A DNA stretch of 64,000 bases from Aliarcobacter cibarius (GCF_013372265.1 NZ_CP054051.1:2272660-2336659); one strand, 5' to 3'; shown: positions 37,787 to 47,110, counted from the stretch's first letter. Notes: generated from the letters alone by a model not told the origin. A program made the numbers and translations.

Positions 37787-37834
37787 TATTTTGCCTTTAT
37801 AAAAAATTGAATGTTGATTATACAAAAAAGTTTA

Positions 37835-40084
37835 TTATGATATAATTTCGACTCTATTTCTACCAAGATTCTTTGCTTTATATACAGCTTCATCTGCTCT
37901 TTTTATAGTTTTAAATATATCTTCATCATCTTTATATATTGTTGCACCAAAGGAACATGTTCGTTTCCCAATTTTTGGGAAATTATAAATTTCTACTTTA
38001 TGTCTTAAATTTTCTAAAATCTTCAACAAATCTTTTTCATCTTTTAATTTAAGAACTAATATAAACTCTTCTCCACCCCATCTAACAAAAATATCATTAC
38101 TTCTTAAATTAGTACAAATAACTTTTACAAAATCAATTAAAACTAAATCTCCAACATCATGACCAAATGTATCATTAACATATTTAAAATTATCTATGTC
38201 AAGCATAACAACTGCTAATTTTAAATTGAATTTATTAATACTTATTATCCAATCTTTGTAATATTTATCAAAATACTCTCTGTTATAAGCATTTGTCAAT
38301 TTATCTTGAGTTACTTTAATTTCTAATTTAATTTTCTCTTTGATTGTATTTGTAATATCAGTAAATCCAACTATCATAATATCTTCATCAAAACTATTTA
38401 CAGTAACAAAAAATTTATGTTCTTTTGAATCTTTTCCTTTCATAGCAACAATTCTTTTTGAACCATCAAGAATTTTTAATTCATTTATCCAATCTTCAGG
38501 ATTTTCCAATTTCTTCAAATGGAAAAATTCATCATTTTGTATGAAAAATTCACAAATACTTTTATGAGATTTTTTAAAATCTGAAAGATTTGAAAAACCA
38601 AAGAAATCAAAAAACTTATTATTTGCATATTTTGTGTTTTTCCCATTTGTTAAAATAATCATATTGTCTTGTAAATCTATAAGCTTTTCAATTCTTTTAT
38701 AACTTCTTTTTAATCTATCTTCAATCTTTTTTTCTTTAGTTACATCTTTTATTATTGAAAAAAGAATTATTCCACTTGTTGTTTCTATAGGAGAAGAATC
38801 TACTTCTACAATTTTGATTTTTCCATTGTTTAATTTATGCTCAAAAACAAAAGAATTTGTCTTAAGTTGCTTTGCTTCTTGATAAATAGTATTTAATTCT
38901 TCTTGAGAAAGTTGATTTATTTCATTTACATTCATAGATTTGAGTTTTTCTAAAGAATATTCATAAAAACTAACTGCACTATTGTTTGCATCTAATATTT
39001 GACCATCTTTAGGGTCTATTAGTAACATAATTGAAGAGTGTATCCTAAACATATTTTCAAATCTATCTTTTTCATTATTTAGCTCTTTTAGTAATTTTTG
39101 TTCATTATTAAAATTTCGCTTCATAACTGAGATAATAATTATACTAGCAAAAATAAACAGCCCCAGAAAAATAGATTTTACAATCAAATTATCTTTCCAA
39201 GATTTTAAATATTCATCTTGAGAAAGTGCTACTTGGATATAAAAAGGAAACTTTTCCATAGTTATAAAACTTGCAAATCTTTTTATATCATCAGTAGATG
39301 CTGTGTATTCCAAATATCCATATTTGCTTCCAGATTTTATTAATTTAGAAATTTCATTATCTTTAGGCAAAGGTTTATTTATAAAGCCATCATCTAAACT
39401 AGGATATCTAGTTATTAGTTTTGTTGTTTCAGAATTTCTGATAAGAGCAACACCATTTTGACCAATATCTATAGATGACAGAATTTTTCTAATAAAACTA
39501 GTATTTATAACTGCTGCTAAAATACCATCTAAATTCTTATTTTCATCTCTAATCGCATGTAATAAAAGAATTGATTCTCTGCCACTTAATCTTGAAATTA
39601 CTACATCAGAAAAAGATTTGTTTAAATCTTTATTGTTTTTTAACTCTTTAAAATATTCTCTATCAGAAACATTTACATCTTTTGATAATCTATTTGAAGC
39701 ATATTTTATATCTCCATCTTTATCAATGTAGATTAACTTTTCAATTTCATCAAAACTATCAGCAAAACTCTTTAGTTTGATTGAGATAGTATCATTATAT
39801 TCTTCTAAGATCCTATTGTCATAAAAAACACTATTTTTGTCTTTTGTAAAAATTACCTTTTTTGCAAGTAATAAAATATTATCAACTCTTTCAAAATCAT
39901 GTTCTATTTTTTTTATTAAAAGTGTGGAAAGATTATTTGTTTCTTTAGATACCTGTTCAATAGCTTTTTGATAATTTGATACTTCTTGACCTATAAATAA
40001 AAAAATAATTAAAAATACAGAGACCAAAAACCATCTATGACTAGAAAAGTTAAAATCCGTAAGCACCTTAAAATTCAATATCAA
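37835..40084 (-). CDS. Membrane dCache-PAS-PAS-GGDEF diguanylate cyclase
   Basis: Large sensor cyclase of about 749 residues. A first membrane helix (about 18-34) and a second (about 300-318) enclose a ~265-residue periplasmic dCache-type sensor (IYIDKDGDIKYASNRLSKDVNVSDREYFKELK). Two PAS domains follow (about 340-450 and 465-580), and then a GGDEF domain with RWGGEEF as the active site; RSND five residues before it is the inhibitory I-site. No EAL domain. The N-terminal start is unclear: the frame begins at TTG 40084 with only a weak ribosome site. Probably reads a small ligand outside the membrane and raises c-di-GMP. Confidence 0.88.
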   Translation of the reverse strand: MILNFKVLTDFNFSSHRWFLVSVFLIIFLFIGQEVSNYQKAIEQVSKETNNLSTLLIKKIEHDFERVDNILLLAKKVIFTKDKNSVFYDNRILEEYNDTISIKLKSFADSFDEIEKLIYIDKDGDIKYASNRLSKDVNVSDREYFKELKNNKDLNKSFSDVVISRLSGRESILLLHAIRDENKNLDGILAAVINTSFIRKILSSIDIGQNGVALIRNSETTKLITRYPSLDDGFINKPLPKDNEISKLIKSGSKYGYLEYTASTDDIKRFASFITMEKFPFYIQVALSQDEYLKSWKDNLIVKSIFLGLFIFASIIIISVMKRNFNNEQKLLKELNNEKDRFENMFRIHSSIMLLIDPKDGQILDANNSAVSFYEYSLEKLKSMNVNEINQLSQEELNTIYQEAKQLKTNSFVFEHKLNNGKIKIVEVDSSPIETTSGIILFSIIKDVTKEKKIEDRLKRSYKRIEKLIDLQDNMIILTNGKNTKYANNKFFDFFGFSNLSDFKKSHKSICEFFIQNDEFFHLKKLENPEDWINELKILDGSKRIVAMKGKDSKEHKFFVTVNSFDEDIMIVGFTDITNTIKEKIKLEIKVTQDKLTNAYNREYFDKYYKDWIISINKFNLKLAVVMLDIDNFKYVNDTFGHDVGDLVLIDFVKVICTNLRSNDIFVRWGGEEFILVLKLKDEKDLLKILENLRHKVEIYNFPKIGKRTCSFGATIYKDDEDIFKTIKRADEAVYKAKNLGRNRVEIIS

Positions 40085-40168
40085 CCAACCTATATATTTT
40101 ATAAAAGTAAAATATTATATTTAAATCAACTTCTAAAAGCAATCATCTAAATAAATAGTTACAATAAT

Positions 40169-41362
40169 TTATTTAAAAATGATTCTAAAAGTATTAAAAT
40201 CATTTTCATAAGTATATGTAAGTTTAAAATTATGTCTATCAATAATCTTTTTTACAATACTCAATCCTAAACCAAAACCATCTCTTTGTACAAGTTCTTG
40301 AGTAAAAGGTTTTAAATAGTATTCAAAATCTTTTGATAATTTTTCACCATTATTTAAAACCGAAATTTCATCTTTACAAACTTTAATAACAATAGGCAAT
40401 GAAATAGCATATTTCAAAGCATTGTCAATCAAATTTTTTAAAGCAACAGACAAATAATCTAAATCTGCCTCTATTTTGAAATCTTCTGAAATTTCTATAT
40501 CTACTTTAGTTTCATCTTCTAAATAGAGTTTTCCTAAAGATTCCAAAACTAAAGTTTCTGCACTAAATATTGTTAAATTTAACTTTGTAATATTTAATTT
40601 TTCAAGTTCTATTAACTCATTTGTCAAGCTCTCTAAATCATAAAAAATCTTTTTAAGTAGCTCTTTTTGAGAAAAATTATCTATTTTTTCAATAGCAAAT
40701 TTTCCTTTTGCTATTGGAGTTCTTAACTCATGACCAATATCTCGAAGTAATTCTTCTCTTGTTTTTATAGAGTTTTCTAAAGAACTAGCCATAGAGTTAA
40801 AGCTATTTGCTAAAGTTCCAATTTCATCATCTGATTTTATATTTATTCTTGTTGACAAATTACCATTTGCAAAAGTTTTTATATCTTTTGTTATTGTTTT
40901 TAAGGGAGTTAATAATTTGAGTATATATAAAAATATAAGTAAAAGTACAGAAATATCTAAAAATACTAAAGCATTTAATATAGTTTTATCACTTAAACTC
41001 TGTTCATCTAAAGTTTTAAAAATATATTGTTCATCTAAATATCCTATTTTTAAAATATAAATATTTGATGATTTATATTTTAATATCGATATATTTCCAA
41101 ACGTAGAATCTTGAAAATAGATAATTTCTAAACTATTTTCATCTAAAGAATTTACTTTTTCTAAACCATTTTTTAAAATCAAAGAATCTAAATAATTTTT
41201 ATTTTCTATATTTTTAAAAATATCATCAATAACTTTTAAATACTTCTCTTTTGCAAAATTATCTACTCTTTTTGAGTTTATATTATCAATCCATAAACCA
41301 ATTATGGTCATTAAGACAAAACTTAAAATAAAAAGTAGAGTTAGCTTTTTGAAAATTGACAT
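40169..41362 (-). CDS. HAMP-containing sensor histidine kinase of the heme cluster
   Basis: Inner-membrane sensor kinase, 397 residues. Two membrane helices (about 8-24 and 132-150) flank a ~105-residue periplasmic domain. A HAMP linker (LTPLKTITKDIKTFANGNLSTRINIKSDDEIG) follows, then the H-box RDIGHELRTPIAKGK, an N-box (LKNLIDNALKYA) and the G-box DGFGLGLSIVKK. It starts one base after the response-regulator gene and ends the minus-strand cluster that begins with the SHP-like cytochrome, so it probably controls that cluster, perhaps by sensing a periplasmic redox or metal signal (inference). Confidence 0.88.
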   Translation of the reverse strand: MSIFKKLTLLFILSFVLMTIIGLWIDNINSKRVDNFAKEKYLKVIDDIFKNIENKNYLDSLILKNGLEKVNSLDENSLEIIYFQDSTFGNISILKYKSSNIYILKIGYLDEQYIFKTLDEQSLSDKTILNALVFLDISVLLLIFLYILKLLTPLKTITKDIKTFANGNLSTRINIKSDDEIGTLANSFNSMASSLENSIKTREELLRDIGHELRTPIAKGKFAIEKIDNFSQKELLKKIFYDLESLTNELIELEKLNITKLNLTIFSAETLVLESLGKLYLEDETKVDIEISEDFKIEADLDYLSVALKNLIDNALKYAISLPIVIKVCKDEISVLNNGEKLSKDFEYYLKPFTQELVQRDGFGLGLSIVKKIIDRHNFKLTYTYENDFNTFRIIFK

Positions 41363-41363
41363 T

Positions 41364-42029
41364 CTAACCTACAAACTTATAACCAATTCCCCAAACAGAT
41401 TTTATATATTTAGGGTTCTTAGGATCATCACCAATCTTTGCTCTTATATTTGATACATGCATATCAATAGTTCTATTTTTTGTGTTGAAATCCAGAGAAG
41501 TTGCATTTAGAATCTGTTCTCTTGAAGATATTTTATTTTGATTTTCAACTAAATATATAAAAATTTCAAACTCTATTTTAGTAAAATCAACAGCATAACC
41601 ATCCACTAAAACTGTTCTGTTATCTTTATCTATTAAAAAATCTCCAATTTTAAAAGATTTATTTGAATTTCTTTTTAAAATAGATTCTATTCTTAAAACC
41701 AACTCTCTTGGTTCATAAGGTTTTGCTAAATAATCATCAGCTCCCAGTTCAAAACCATGTATTTTATTACCTATATCACCTCTTGCAGTTGAGATAATTA
41801 TAGGTACATTTTTGATAGCTTTTAGTTTGTTAAATAGATCAAATCCATCCATAAAAGGTAGCATCAAATCTAAAATTATAATTGAATAGTCATTGTTTGT
41901 TTTAAAATCTTCTAAAACATCTTTGGGATTATCAAAAGCTTTAACAACAAATCCATAATCTTTTAGATAATCAACTATTAAAGATTGCATTTGCAAATCA
42001 TCTTCAACTAGTAAAACCTTTTTATTCAA
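41364..42029 (-). CDS. OmpR-family response regulator of the heme cluster
   Basis: Partner of the kinase encoded next. The receiver domain has the acidic pocket VEDD at 7-10, the phospho-acceptor Asp in IILDLMLPF and Lys in DDYLAKPYEP. The effector is a winged helix ending SVWGIGYKFV. Length 221. Overlaps the Spy-like gene by 8 bases, tying regulator, kinase and the periplasmic/cytochrome genes into a single transcription unit. Confidence 0.9.
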   Translation of the reverse strand: MNKKVLLVEDDLQMQSLIVDYLKDYGFVVKAFDNPKDVLEDFKTNNDYSIIILDLMLPFMDGFDLFNKLKAIKNVPIIISTARGDIGNKIHGFELGADDYLAKPYEPRELVLRIESILKRNSNKSFKIGDFLIDKDNRTVLVDGYAVDFTKIEFEIFIYLVENQNKISSREQILNATSLDFNTKNRTIDMHVSNIRAKIGDDPKNPKYIKSVWGIGYKFVG

Positions 42030-42414
42030 TTATCCACTCCTTGAAATGGTCTGCAAACTCATCTCTTTGTTCTTCATTTAAAATTTCTAATATTTTTTTT
42101 ATTCTTTTAGCTTCTAATATTGTAGCTTTTTTTTTCATTTCCATTGTCTTTTGAATATATAATTTTTCATCAAAATTTGATTCTTCTATAATATCTTCAA
42201 TTTCATCTTCAATTTCATCTTTATATTCATAAAACTTTTTATAATCATCTTTTAATTCTACTAAAATATTTTTTATAGCTTTTACTTGCTTCTCATCCAA
42301 ATTCAAATAATCCAAATTTTTATAAGAATATTTATGTTCATGCTTACTATCAGCATTTAATATCAAAGTAATACTACATAAAATCAGAAATATCTTTAAT
42401 ATTTTCATCTTCAA
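42022..42414 (-). CDS. Small periplasmic helical protein, Spy/CpxP-like
   Basis: A 130-residue exported protein: signal peptide about 1-21 (MKMKILKIFLILCSITLILNA), a His-containing start (KHEHKYSYKN), then a nearly all-helical, highly charged body (LNLDEKQVKAIKNILVELKDDYKKFYEYKDEIEDEIEDII ... KKILEILNEEQRDEFADHF). LNLDEKQ and LNEEQRDEF are in the places of the two LTxxQ motifs of the Spy/CpxP/ZraP family of periplasmic chaperones and metal sensors, which often modulate a neighbouring two-component system. It sits directly before such a pair. The family call rests on plan and context more than on strict motif matches. Confidence 0.65.
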   Translation of the reverse strand: MKMKILKIFLILCSITLILNADSKHEHKYSYKNLDYLNLDEKQVKAIKNILVELKDDYKKFYEYKDEIEDEIEDIIEESNFDEKLYIQKTMEMKKKATILEAKRIKKILEILNEEQRDEFADHFKEWIIE

Positions 42415-42760
42415 TTAATCCTTTTTCAATATCACTATGACAAGCCTTACAATTTGCAACACTCTTTATTTTCTCATTTTTAAAAACATTTTTTGGTATA
42501 TCTTTATGTCTTTTTTTCCAATATTCTGTTTTACTTAGAGCAATTATATCTTTATTGCCTATGGAATTTATAAAGTTCCAACTAGCTTCCATAGTTGAAG
42601 TTTCTGCACTATTTTTTATTAAAAAACTCAAAATATCCTGATTTGTTTCTTCATCTAAACTCGCATCATCACCAAAATGATTTTCCAAATCACTCATAAT
42701 TAATTCCCAAGATTTTTTAGGCAATAAATTTGGTGGGATAAAGAGTATGACAACTTGCAC
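42374..42760 (-). pseudogene. Detached diheme cytochrome c tail of the b561 gene (frameshift)
   Basis: This frame encodes PPNLLPKKSWELIMSDL followed by an HFGDDASLDEETN stretch and a CKACH heme site, and is closely similar to the separate diheme cytochrome upstream (YPAGLLPSSAW, HFGDDASVDEKT, CTACH). Its missing first heme site CASCH is at the end of the b561 frame. Removing one C from the CCC run at 42735-42737 joins the two frames into ...CHTLYPPNLLPKKSW..., exactly matching the paralogue. So a one-base insertion (real mutation or sequencing error) has split a b561-diheme cytochrome fusion. The start codon implied for this frame alone has no meaning. It ends inside the start of the Spy-like gene (41-base overlap). 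Confidence 0.8.
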
Positions 42761-43499
42761 ACTCGTTTACAAAAGCTACATTTTGTGTTTTGTAATCAAT
42801 TGCTTCATACTTTGAAGCGACTAATGCATTATCTGGTTTATACAAATTAAAAATCAAAAAAGCTATAAAAACTATAAACATAAAAATAGCAAACAATTTT
42901 TGAAAAAATGAAACTTTTATACTTTCATCTTCAACAGTCATTTTATAACCTGTTGCTATTGAATTTAAAGTTTCATGTTTTTTATGAAGTAATCTATCTA
43001 CAGCAATTCCTGCTAAGTGTGCAACAATTAAAAATATAAGAAAATTTGCAAAAAATTCATGAATCTCTTTAAAAAGTTTCATATTCTTAAAAAAGGAGTC
43101 ATTTAAAAAAGATGCTATTCCTTTTCCTTCTTGTATTCCATAAGCTAATACACCTGTAACTATTACAATAAAAGTAACTACTAACATAGTTATCATTACG
43201 TAAGAAGCTAATGGATTGTGACCAATATATTTTTGTTTGTCATCAAAAATATTTTTTAAAAACTCTTTAGCTTCATTTTTATTTGCAGGAAAATCTTTAA
43301 ACAAAGAGTATTTTGGGCCAAAATATCCCCAACAAACTCTAAAAACTAATAAAATTAAAATAGAATAACCAATTATTGCATGGTAATTAAGAAGCTTATC
43401 ATCATCTGTTAGAAAAGCAAGTAGAATAAACAAAGCAAACAAGAGGTGAAAAACTCTTGTTGGTAGTGACCATATATATGATTTTTGCATATTAATCAT
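42717..43499 (-). CDS. Cytochrome b561-family membrane protein, prematurely ended
   Basis: Di-heme-b membrane electron carrier of the bacterial b561 / Ni-hydrogenase-b type. Four core helices contain the heme-ligating histidines (RVFHLLFALFILL, LNYHAIIGYSILIL, EIHEFFANFLIFLIVAHLAGI), and a fifth helix follows near 200-220. The last 25 residues begin a periplasmic cytochrome c domain with heme site CASCH, then run out of frame and stop. The full product would be ~377 residues with two c hemes. In known SHP/DHC/b561 clusters the b561 passes quinol electrons to the diheme cytochrome. Overlaps the diheme cytochrome gene by 8 bases. Confidence 0.82.
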   Translation of the reverse strand: MINMQKSYIWSLPTRVFHLLFALFILLAFLTDDDKLLNYHAIIGYSILILLVFRVCWGYFGPKYSLFKDFPANKNEAKEFLKNIFDDKQKYIGHNPLASYVMITMLVVTFIVIVTGVLAYGIQEGKGIASFLNDSFFKNMKLFKEIHEFFANFLIFLIVAHLAGIAVDRLLHKKHETLNSIATGYKMTVEDESIKVSFFQKLFAIFMFIVFIAFLIFNLYKPDNALVASKYEAIDYKTQNVAFVNECASCHTLYPTKFIA

Positions 43500-43998
43500 C
43501 CTTTTCCCATTTTCCGTAATTTGGAATATTTACATCTTCTTCACTAAATATACCTTTTTCGGCATTTTTGTGGCAAGCTGTACAGTTAAACAAACCTTTA
43601 ACCTCTTTTTGAGTTATTAAATTTTCTTTAATTTCTTTATGTTTTTTCTTAATGTATGGCATTTTTGAAATAGAATCTGGGATTGTTCCATTTAAATTTT
43701 CTACTATTTTTCTACTTCTTTTATAATTCATACTTTTTTCAGCACTATTCTCATTTAAATAGCTAGATAATGTTTGAAAAGTTTTTTCATCTACACTAGC
43801 ATCATCTCCAAAATGGTTACTTAAATTAGACATCATTTTATTCCAAGCACTACTTGGTAATAATCCTGCAGGATAAGCAAAGTGACAGCTTCCACACTCA
43901 TTTTTATAAATTTCATTATTTACAGGTTTAATAGTTACATCCATTTCACCAGCATACATAAAACAAGCAGTCAAACCTAAAAAAACTAATTTTTTCAT
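43492..43998 (-). CDS. Periplasmic diheme cytochrome c (DHC-like)
   Basis: A 168-residue cytochrome with signal peptide (MKKLVFLGLTACFMYAG, about 1-17) and two c-heme sites, CGSCH at 35-39 and CTACH at 139-143. The sequence between them, including YPAGLLPSSAWNKMM and HFGDDAS, is the pattern of the diheme cytochromes found with SHP, in which DHC hands electrons to SHP. It is a paralogue of the tail fused to the b561 gene, so the cluster encodes two such domains. Eleven-base gap from the SHP-like gene. Confidence 0.87.
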   Translation of the reverse strand: MKKLVFLGLTACFMYAGEMDVTIKPVNNEIYKNECGSCHFAYPAGLLPSSAWNKMMSNLSNHFGDDASVDEKTFQTLSSYLNENSAEKSMNYKRSRKIVENLNGTIPDSISKMPYIKKKHKEIKENLITQKEVKGLFNCTACHKNAEKGIFSEEDVNIPNYGKWEKDD

Positions 43999-44008
43999 TT
44001 TAAACTCC

Positions 44009-44410
44009 TTACTTGTTTATGATGTAAGTAACTACATCACCTTTTTCAAGTGCTGTTCCTTCACGATTATAAACGTCATTGAAGTTTCTTTTTAACCATT
44101 TCTCAATTTCAGCTCTATCTGTAAATCTTTTTGGATTTGCTTTTGGAGAAAGAGCATTTATTGTTTTACCTGTAAAATGATTTTGATTCGATTTATTTAA
44201 ATCTGTACCATGACAAGAAGCACAAGATATTAATTCACCTTTCTTACCAACATGTTTTGATAAAAATATATCTTCACCTCTTTTATAATCAAATCCTTTA
44301 AAACTTGTATCTTGTTTTAAAACTTCTTGTTTTAAAGAGTCTAAAAAGTCATCAACTGTCGCACTAAAACTTAAAGTTGCTACTAAACCAGCTACTAAAA
44401 TTGCTTTCAT
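44009..44410 (-). CDS. SHP-like monoheme cytochrome c (DUF1924)
   Basis: Periplasmic cytochrome of 133 residues with signal peptide (about 1-17) and a single heme site CASCH at 63-67 followed by GTDLNKSNQNHFTGKTINALSP. The layout matches sphaeroides heme protein (SHP/DUF1924), a high-spin cytochrome with a loosely bound Asn sixth ligand that binds oxygen, NO and other small molecules; candidate Asn residues lie in RNFNDVYNREG near 108-118. It is the first gene of the minus-strand cluster and probably the terminal acceptor of the b561-DHC chain. Confidence 0.85.
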   Translation of the reverse strand: MKAILVAGLVATLSFSATVDDFLDSLKQEVLKQDTSFKGFDYKRGEDIFLSKHVGKKGELISCASCHGTDLNKSNQNHFTGKTINALSPKANPKRFTDRAEIEKWLKRNFNDVYNREGTALEKGDVVTYIINK

Positions 44411-44468
44411 AATCTTACTCCCAAATATTATTTTATATTTAGAATGTTACAAGAATAGTTTCAAGATA

Positions 44469-45164
44469 CTATGTTTTAAAGATTGACAATTTATTTACAA
44501 ATTTATTTATAATTAATATAATTAACCAAGCCAATAACATTGTAACTAATGTATGACTTAAAAAGTGGTCACCAATTAATATTTTATATCCTCCAGTTAA
44601 TACTCCAACTGTTATTGCAAAAGTTAAGGCAATTTTTTGATTTCTTGGATTTTTAAAGAAAAAGTATAGAGCCATCAAAGAAAACCCCATTGTTGCATGA
44701 CCAGCTGGCCAACATCTAAATTTTTTTTCTTGAACATAATCTTTAGGAAAAGATTCTAAGATTCTTACATCAATAGATTTTCCACCAAAATCCACAATTT
44801 CATTAGGACAAGGTACATTAGTAATACTTTTTAAAGAAGCCAATGAAGGTACTAAGATTGTACTTAAAGATAAGATTACTAAACCTTTTTTATAACTGTG
44901 AAGTAATTTAAATCTTTTTATAAAAGAAAGAATTGCTAAAACTAAAATGATATTGGAAAAAATAATAAACAATTTTTTGAATCCATCATAAAAGAAAAAT
45001 TTCAAAATAGCATCTTTTCTGTTAATAAACCAAGATTTTGTTTCAAAATCATAAAAAAGTGATTGAAATTTTACATCAAAATCTGTAAATTGAAATAGTA
45101 AAATCACAGCGCAAAGAAGTAGCGCTGTATATATAATTTGCTTAGTGCTCGATTCTAGATTCAT
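44469..45164 (-). CDS. PAP2-family membrane phosphatase (lipid A phosphatase-like)
   Basis: Five to six membrane helices and the type-2 phosphatidic acid phosphatase motifs: a weak first motif (LKSITNVPCP), PAGHATMGF in the middle, and GDHFLSHTLVTML as the third with its catalytic His. Length 231. Its gene overlaps the end of eptA by 23 bases. In Helicobacter, LpxE removes a lipid A phosphate and EptA replaces it with phosphoethanolamine; the same pairing here suggests lipid A remodelling and polymyxin resistance. A role in undecaprenyl-phosphate recycling cannot be excluded. Confidence 0.82.
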   Translation of the reverse strand: MNLESSTKQIIYTALLLCAVILLFQFTDFDVKFQSLFYDFETKSWFINRKDAILKFFFYDGFKKLFIIFSNIILVLAILSFIKRFKLLHSYKKGLVILSLSTILVPSLASLKSITNVPCPNEIVDFGGKSIDVRILESFPKDYVQEKKFRCWPAGHATMGFSLMALYFFFKNPRNQKIALTFAITVGVLTGGYKILIGDHFLSHTLVTMLLAWLIILIINKFVNKLSIFKT

Positions 45165-46752
45165 TTAAAATATCCAATTCTTTTTTATATACTTCTGTTT
45201 TTACTTCAAAAAGTCCTAAAAGAGTATCAAATAAATTATCATGTGAATACTCTTTATCTTTATTTTGTTTTATTTTACTTCTATCATACTCATGAGCCAT
45301 CTGTCCATTATCTAACCAAATTAAAGAAGCAACATGTGTTTGTGCTTTTGGAGCTATTGCATAAGGCATACCATGAAGATATATTCCATTTTCTCCTAAG
45401 CTCTCACCATGATCAGATACATATAACAATCCTGCTTCATGAGTATTTGAATATTTTTTTAAGAAATTTATAGCTTTTGATAAAAAATAATCAGTATATA
45501 AAATTGCATTGTCATAGGCATTACCTATCTCTTCTTCTGTACAGTTTTCTAACTGATTTGTTTTACATACAGGTGTAAATTTCTCAAACTCTTTTGGATA
45601 TCTTTTATAATAAGCGGGTCCATGGTTTCCCATTTGATGAAGAACAATTAAAATATCTCTACCTTTATTCTTTTCAATATAATCTTCAAGACCAACTAGC
45701 ATACCTTCATCTCTGCACTCATCTTCGTTGCAAATTGTATTTTTTTCCGGTGTTTTATAATCTTCGTAATCAACTCTTAATGCAACACCTTTTGAATCAG
45801 AGTTATTATCTCTCCACAAAATAGCAATATCTTGAGTGTTACTTAAAACATCTAAAACATTTTTTGTTGTTGCTCCTTTTTTATAACTATAGTCATCTTT
45901 TGGGAAAATAGAAAACATACAAGGAACAGAATGAGCTGTTGATGTTCCACATGAAGACATATTTGTAAAACTTACAAGTTCTTCTTGTTTTAATAATGGA
46001 TTTGTCTCTTTTGAATAACCATTTAATGAAAATCTATCTGCTCTTGCAGTTTCTCCAACAACTAAAATGATTAATTCTTTTGGTTCATTTTTTTCTTCAA
46101 CTACTTTTGAATCTAAACCAATATCTTTTATTTGTGTAGGTGCTGTATCTAAAGTTTTATTAGCATAATTTCCTATGCTATACATCCAATAAATAGGATT
46201 TATATTATATCTTAGAGGTTTATGTTCTCTAAAAAAAGATGTATAAAATTTAGAAAAACTAAAAACAATAACAAGGATAACTACCAAACATAAAATTATA
46301 GTTTTAATTTTAGATAGTAACTCACCTTTAAATGATTTATAATTTATTCTAGTTTTATAAACAATATATGCTGGCAAAATAGCCAAAAAGATTACATAAA
46401 GTACCAACCTAAAACTAAATAAATCAGCAGATTCTTTAAAACTTGTTTGTAAACTGTTTCTAATCATCTCCGTATCAATAACAACACTATAGCTATCCAT
46501 AAAATAAGCTGTAAAAGCTGAAACTATAAAAAGAGTCATTAATATAGGTTTTGTTGTATATTTTGAACTAAATAAAGTTAGCAAAAAGATAATTAAAGAA
46601 GTTAATACAATAGCAGTCGATAAAAAATATAAAATATTTGAACCTGAGAAGCCATAAGTATTAAACAAATCTTTAAAAAATTTGTAATTATAAAATAGAG
46701 TAAAATATATTGCACTAATAACAATTAATTTACTTTGAGAAAGTCTTAACAC
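45142..46752 (-). CDS. eptA: Phosphoethanolamine transferase, EptA-type
   Basis: Adds phosphoethanolamine to lipid A (or another surface acceptor) from the periplasmic face. About five N-terminal membrane helices are followed by a sulfatase-fold domain (~residues 200-536). The nucleophile Thr is in VVGETARADRFSLNGY, and further zinc-site motifs NMSSCGTSTAHSVPCMFS, QMGNHGPAYYKRYP and YVSDHGESLGENGIYLHG are present. I place the start at GTG 46752, seven bases after AAGGA; a longer frame from 46788 lacks a ribosome site. Coupled to the PAP2 gene by overlap. Confidence 0.9.
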   Translation of the reverse strand: MLRLSQSKLIVISAIYFTLFYNYKFFKDLFNTYGFSGSNILYFLSTAIVLTSLIIFLLTLFSSKYTTKPILMTLFIVSAFTAYFMDSYSVVIDTEMIRNSLQTSFKESADLFSFRLVLYVIFLAILPAYIVYKTRINYKSFKGELLSKIKTIILCLVVILVIVFSFSKFYTSFFREHKPLRYNINPIYWMYSIGNYANKTLDTAPTQIKDIGLDSKVVEEKNEPKELIILVVGETARADRFSLNGYSKETNPLLKQEELVSFTNMSSCGTSTAHSVPCMFSIFPKDDYSYKKGATTKNVLDVLSNTQDIAILWRDNNSDSKGVALRVDYEDYKTPEKNTICNEDECRDEGMLVGLEDYIEKNKGRDILIVLHQMGNHGPAYYKRYPKEFEKFTPVCKTNQLENCTEEEIGNAYDNAILYTDYFLSKAINFLKKYSNTHEAGLLYVSDHGESLGENGIYLHGMPYAIAPKAQTHVASLIWLDNGQMAHEYDRSKIKQNKDKEYSHDNLFDTLLGLFEVKTEVYKKELDILNESRIEH

Positions 46753-46839
46753 GCAGTTTTCCTTATAAAAATATAAGAATATTAGCAATAAATAATTAAT
46801 AAAAGCCTAATAAATTGTAAAGTAATTGTCAAGAATTAA

Positions 46840-46865
46840 ATGAAGTAGTAACATTACTACTTCAT
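46840..46865 (-). terminator. Terminator-like hairpin after the TusA-like gene
   Basis: An 11-bp perfect stem ATGAAGTAGTA / TACTACTTCAT with a four-base loop covers the stop of the TusA-like gene and is followed on the minus strand by a TTTAATTC tract. It separates the sulfur pair from eptA downstream. Confidence 0.6.
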
Positions 46866-47101
46866 TTTTGTAAAAGATATCTAATAGTTGGTCCATCACT
46901 ATCTATTAAAAGTACTTTATATCCATGATTTTTTGCATCTATTGGAATATTATTTATACTTTGTGGACAATCACTAATAATCTCTAAAATTTCACCTGCA
47001 TTTAATTCTTTCATAGCTTCAAGTGTATTAATTGCAGGATATGGACAAGGTTCACCTTGCATATCGATTCTATAATCTGGAATTATTTCTTTATTTTCCA
47101 T
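46862..47101 (-). CDS. TusA/YeeD-like sulfur carrier protein
   Basis: A 79-residue SirA/TusA-fold protein. The invariant motif RIDMQGEPCPYPAINTLEAM holds the sulfur-carrying Cys (CPxP) near residue 19. It lies nine bases after a YeeE-type transporter gene. In E. coli and Spirochaeta the pair YeeE/YeeD (TsuA/TsuB) takes up and splits thiosulfate, with YeeD handling the sulfur; this protein has the same size and neighbour, so the same role is likely here. Confidence 0.87.
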   Translation of the reverse strand: MENKEIIPDYRIDMQGEPCPYPAINTLEAMKELNAGEILEIISDCPQSINNIPIDAKNHGYKVLLIDSDGPTIRYLLQK

Positions 47102-47110
47102 ATGTTTTCC

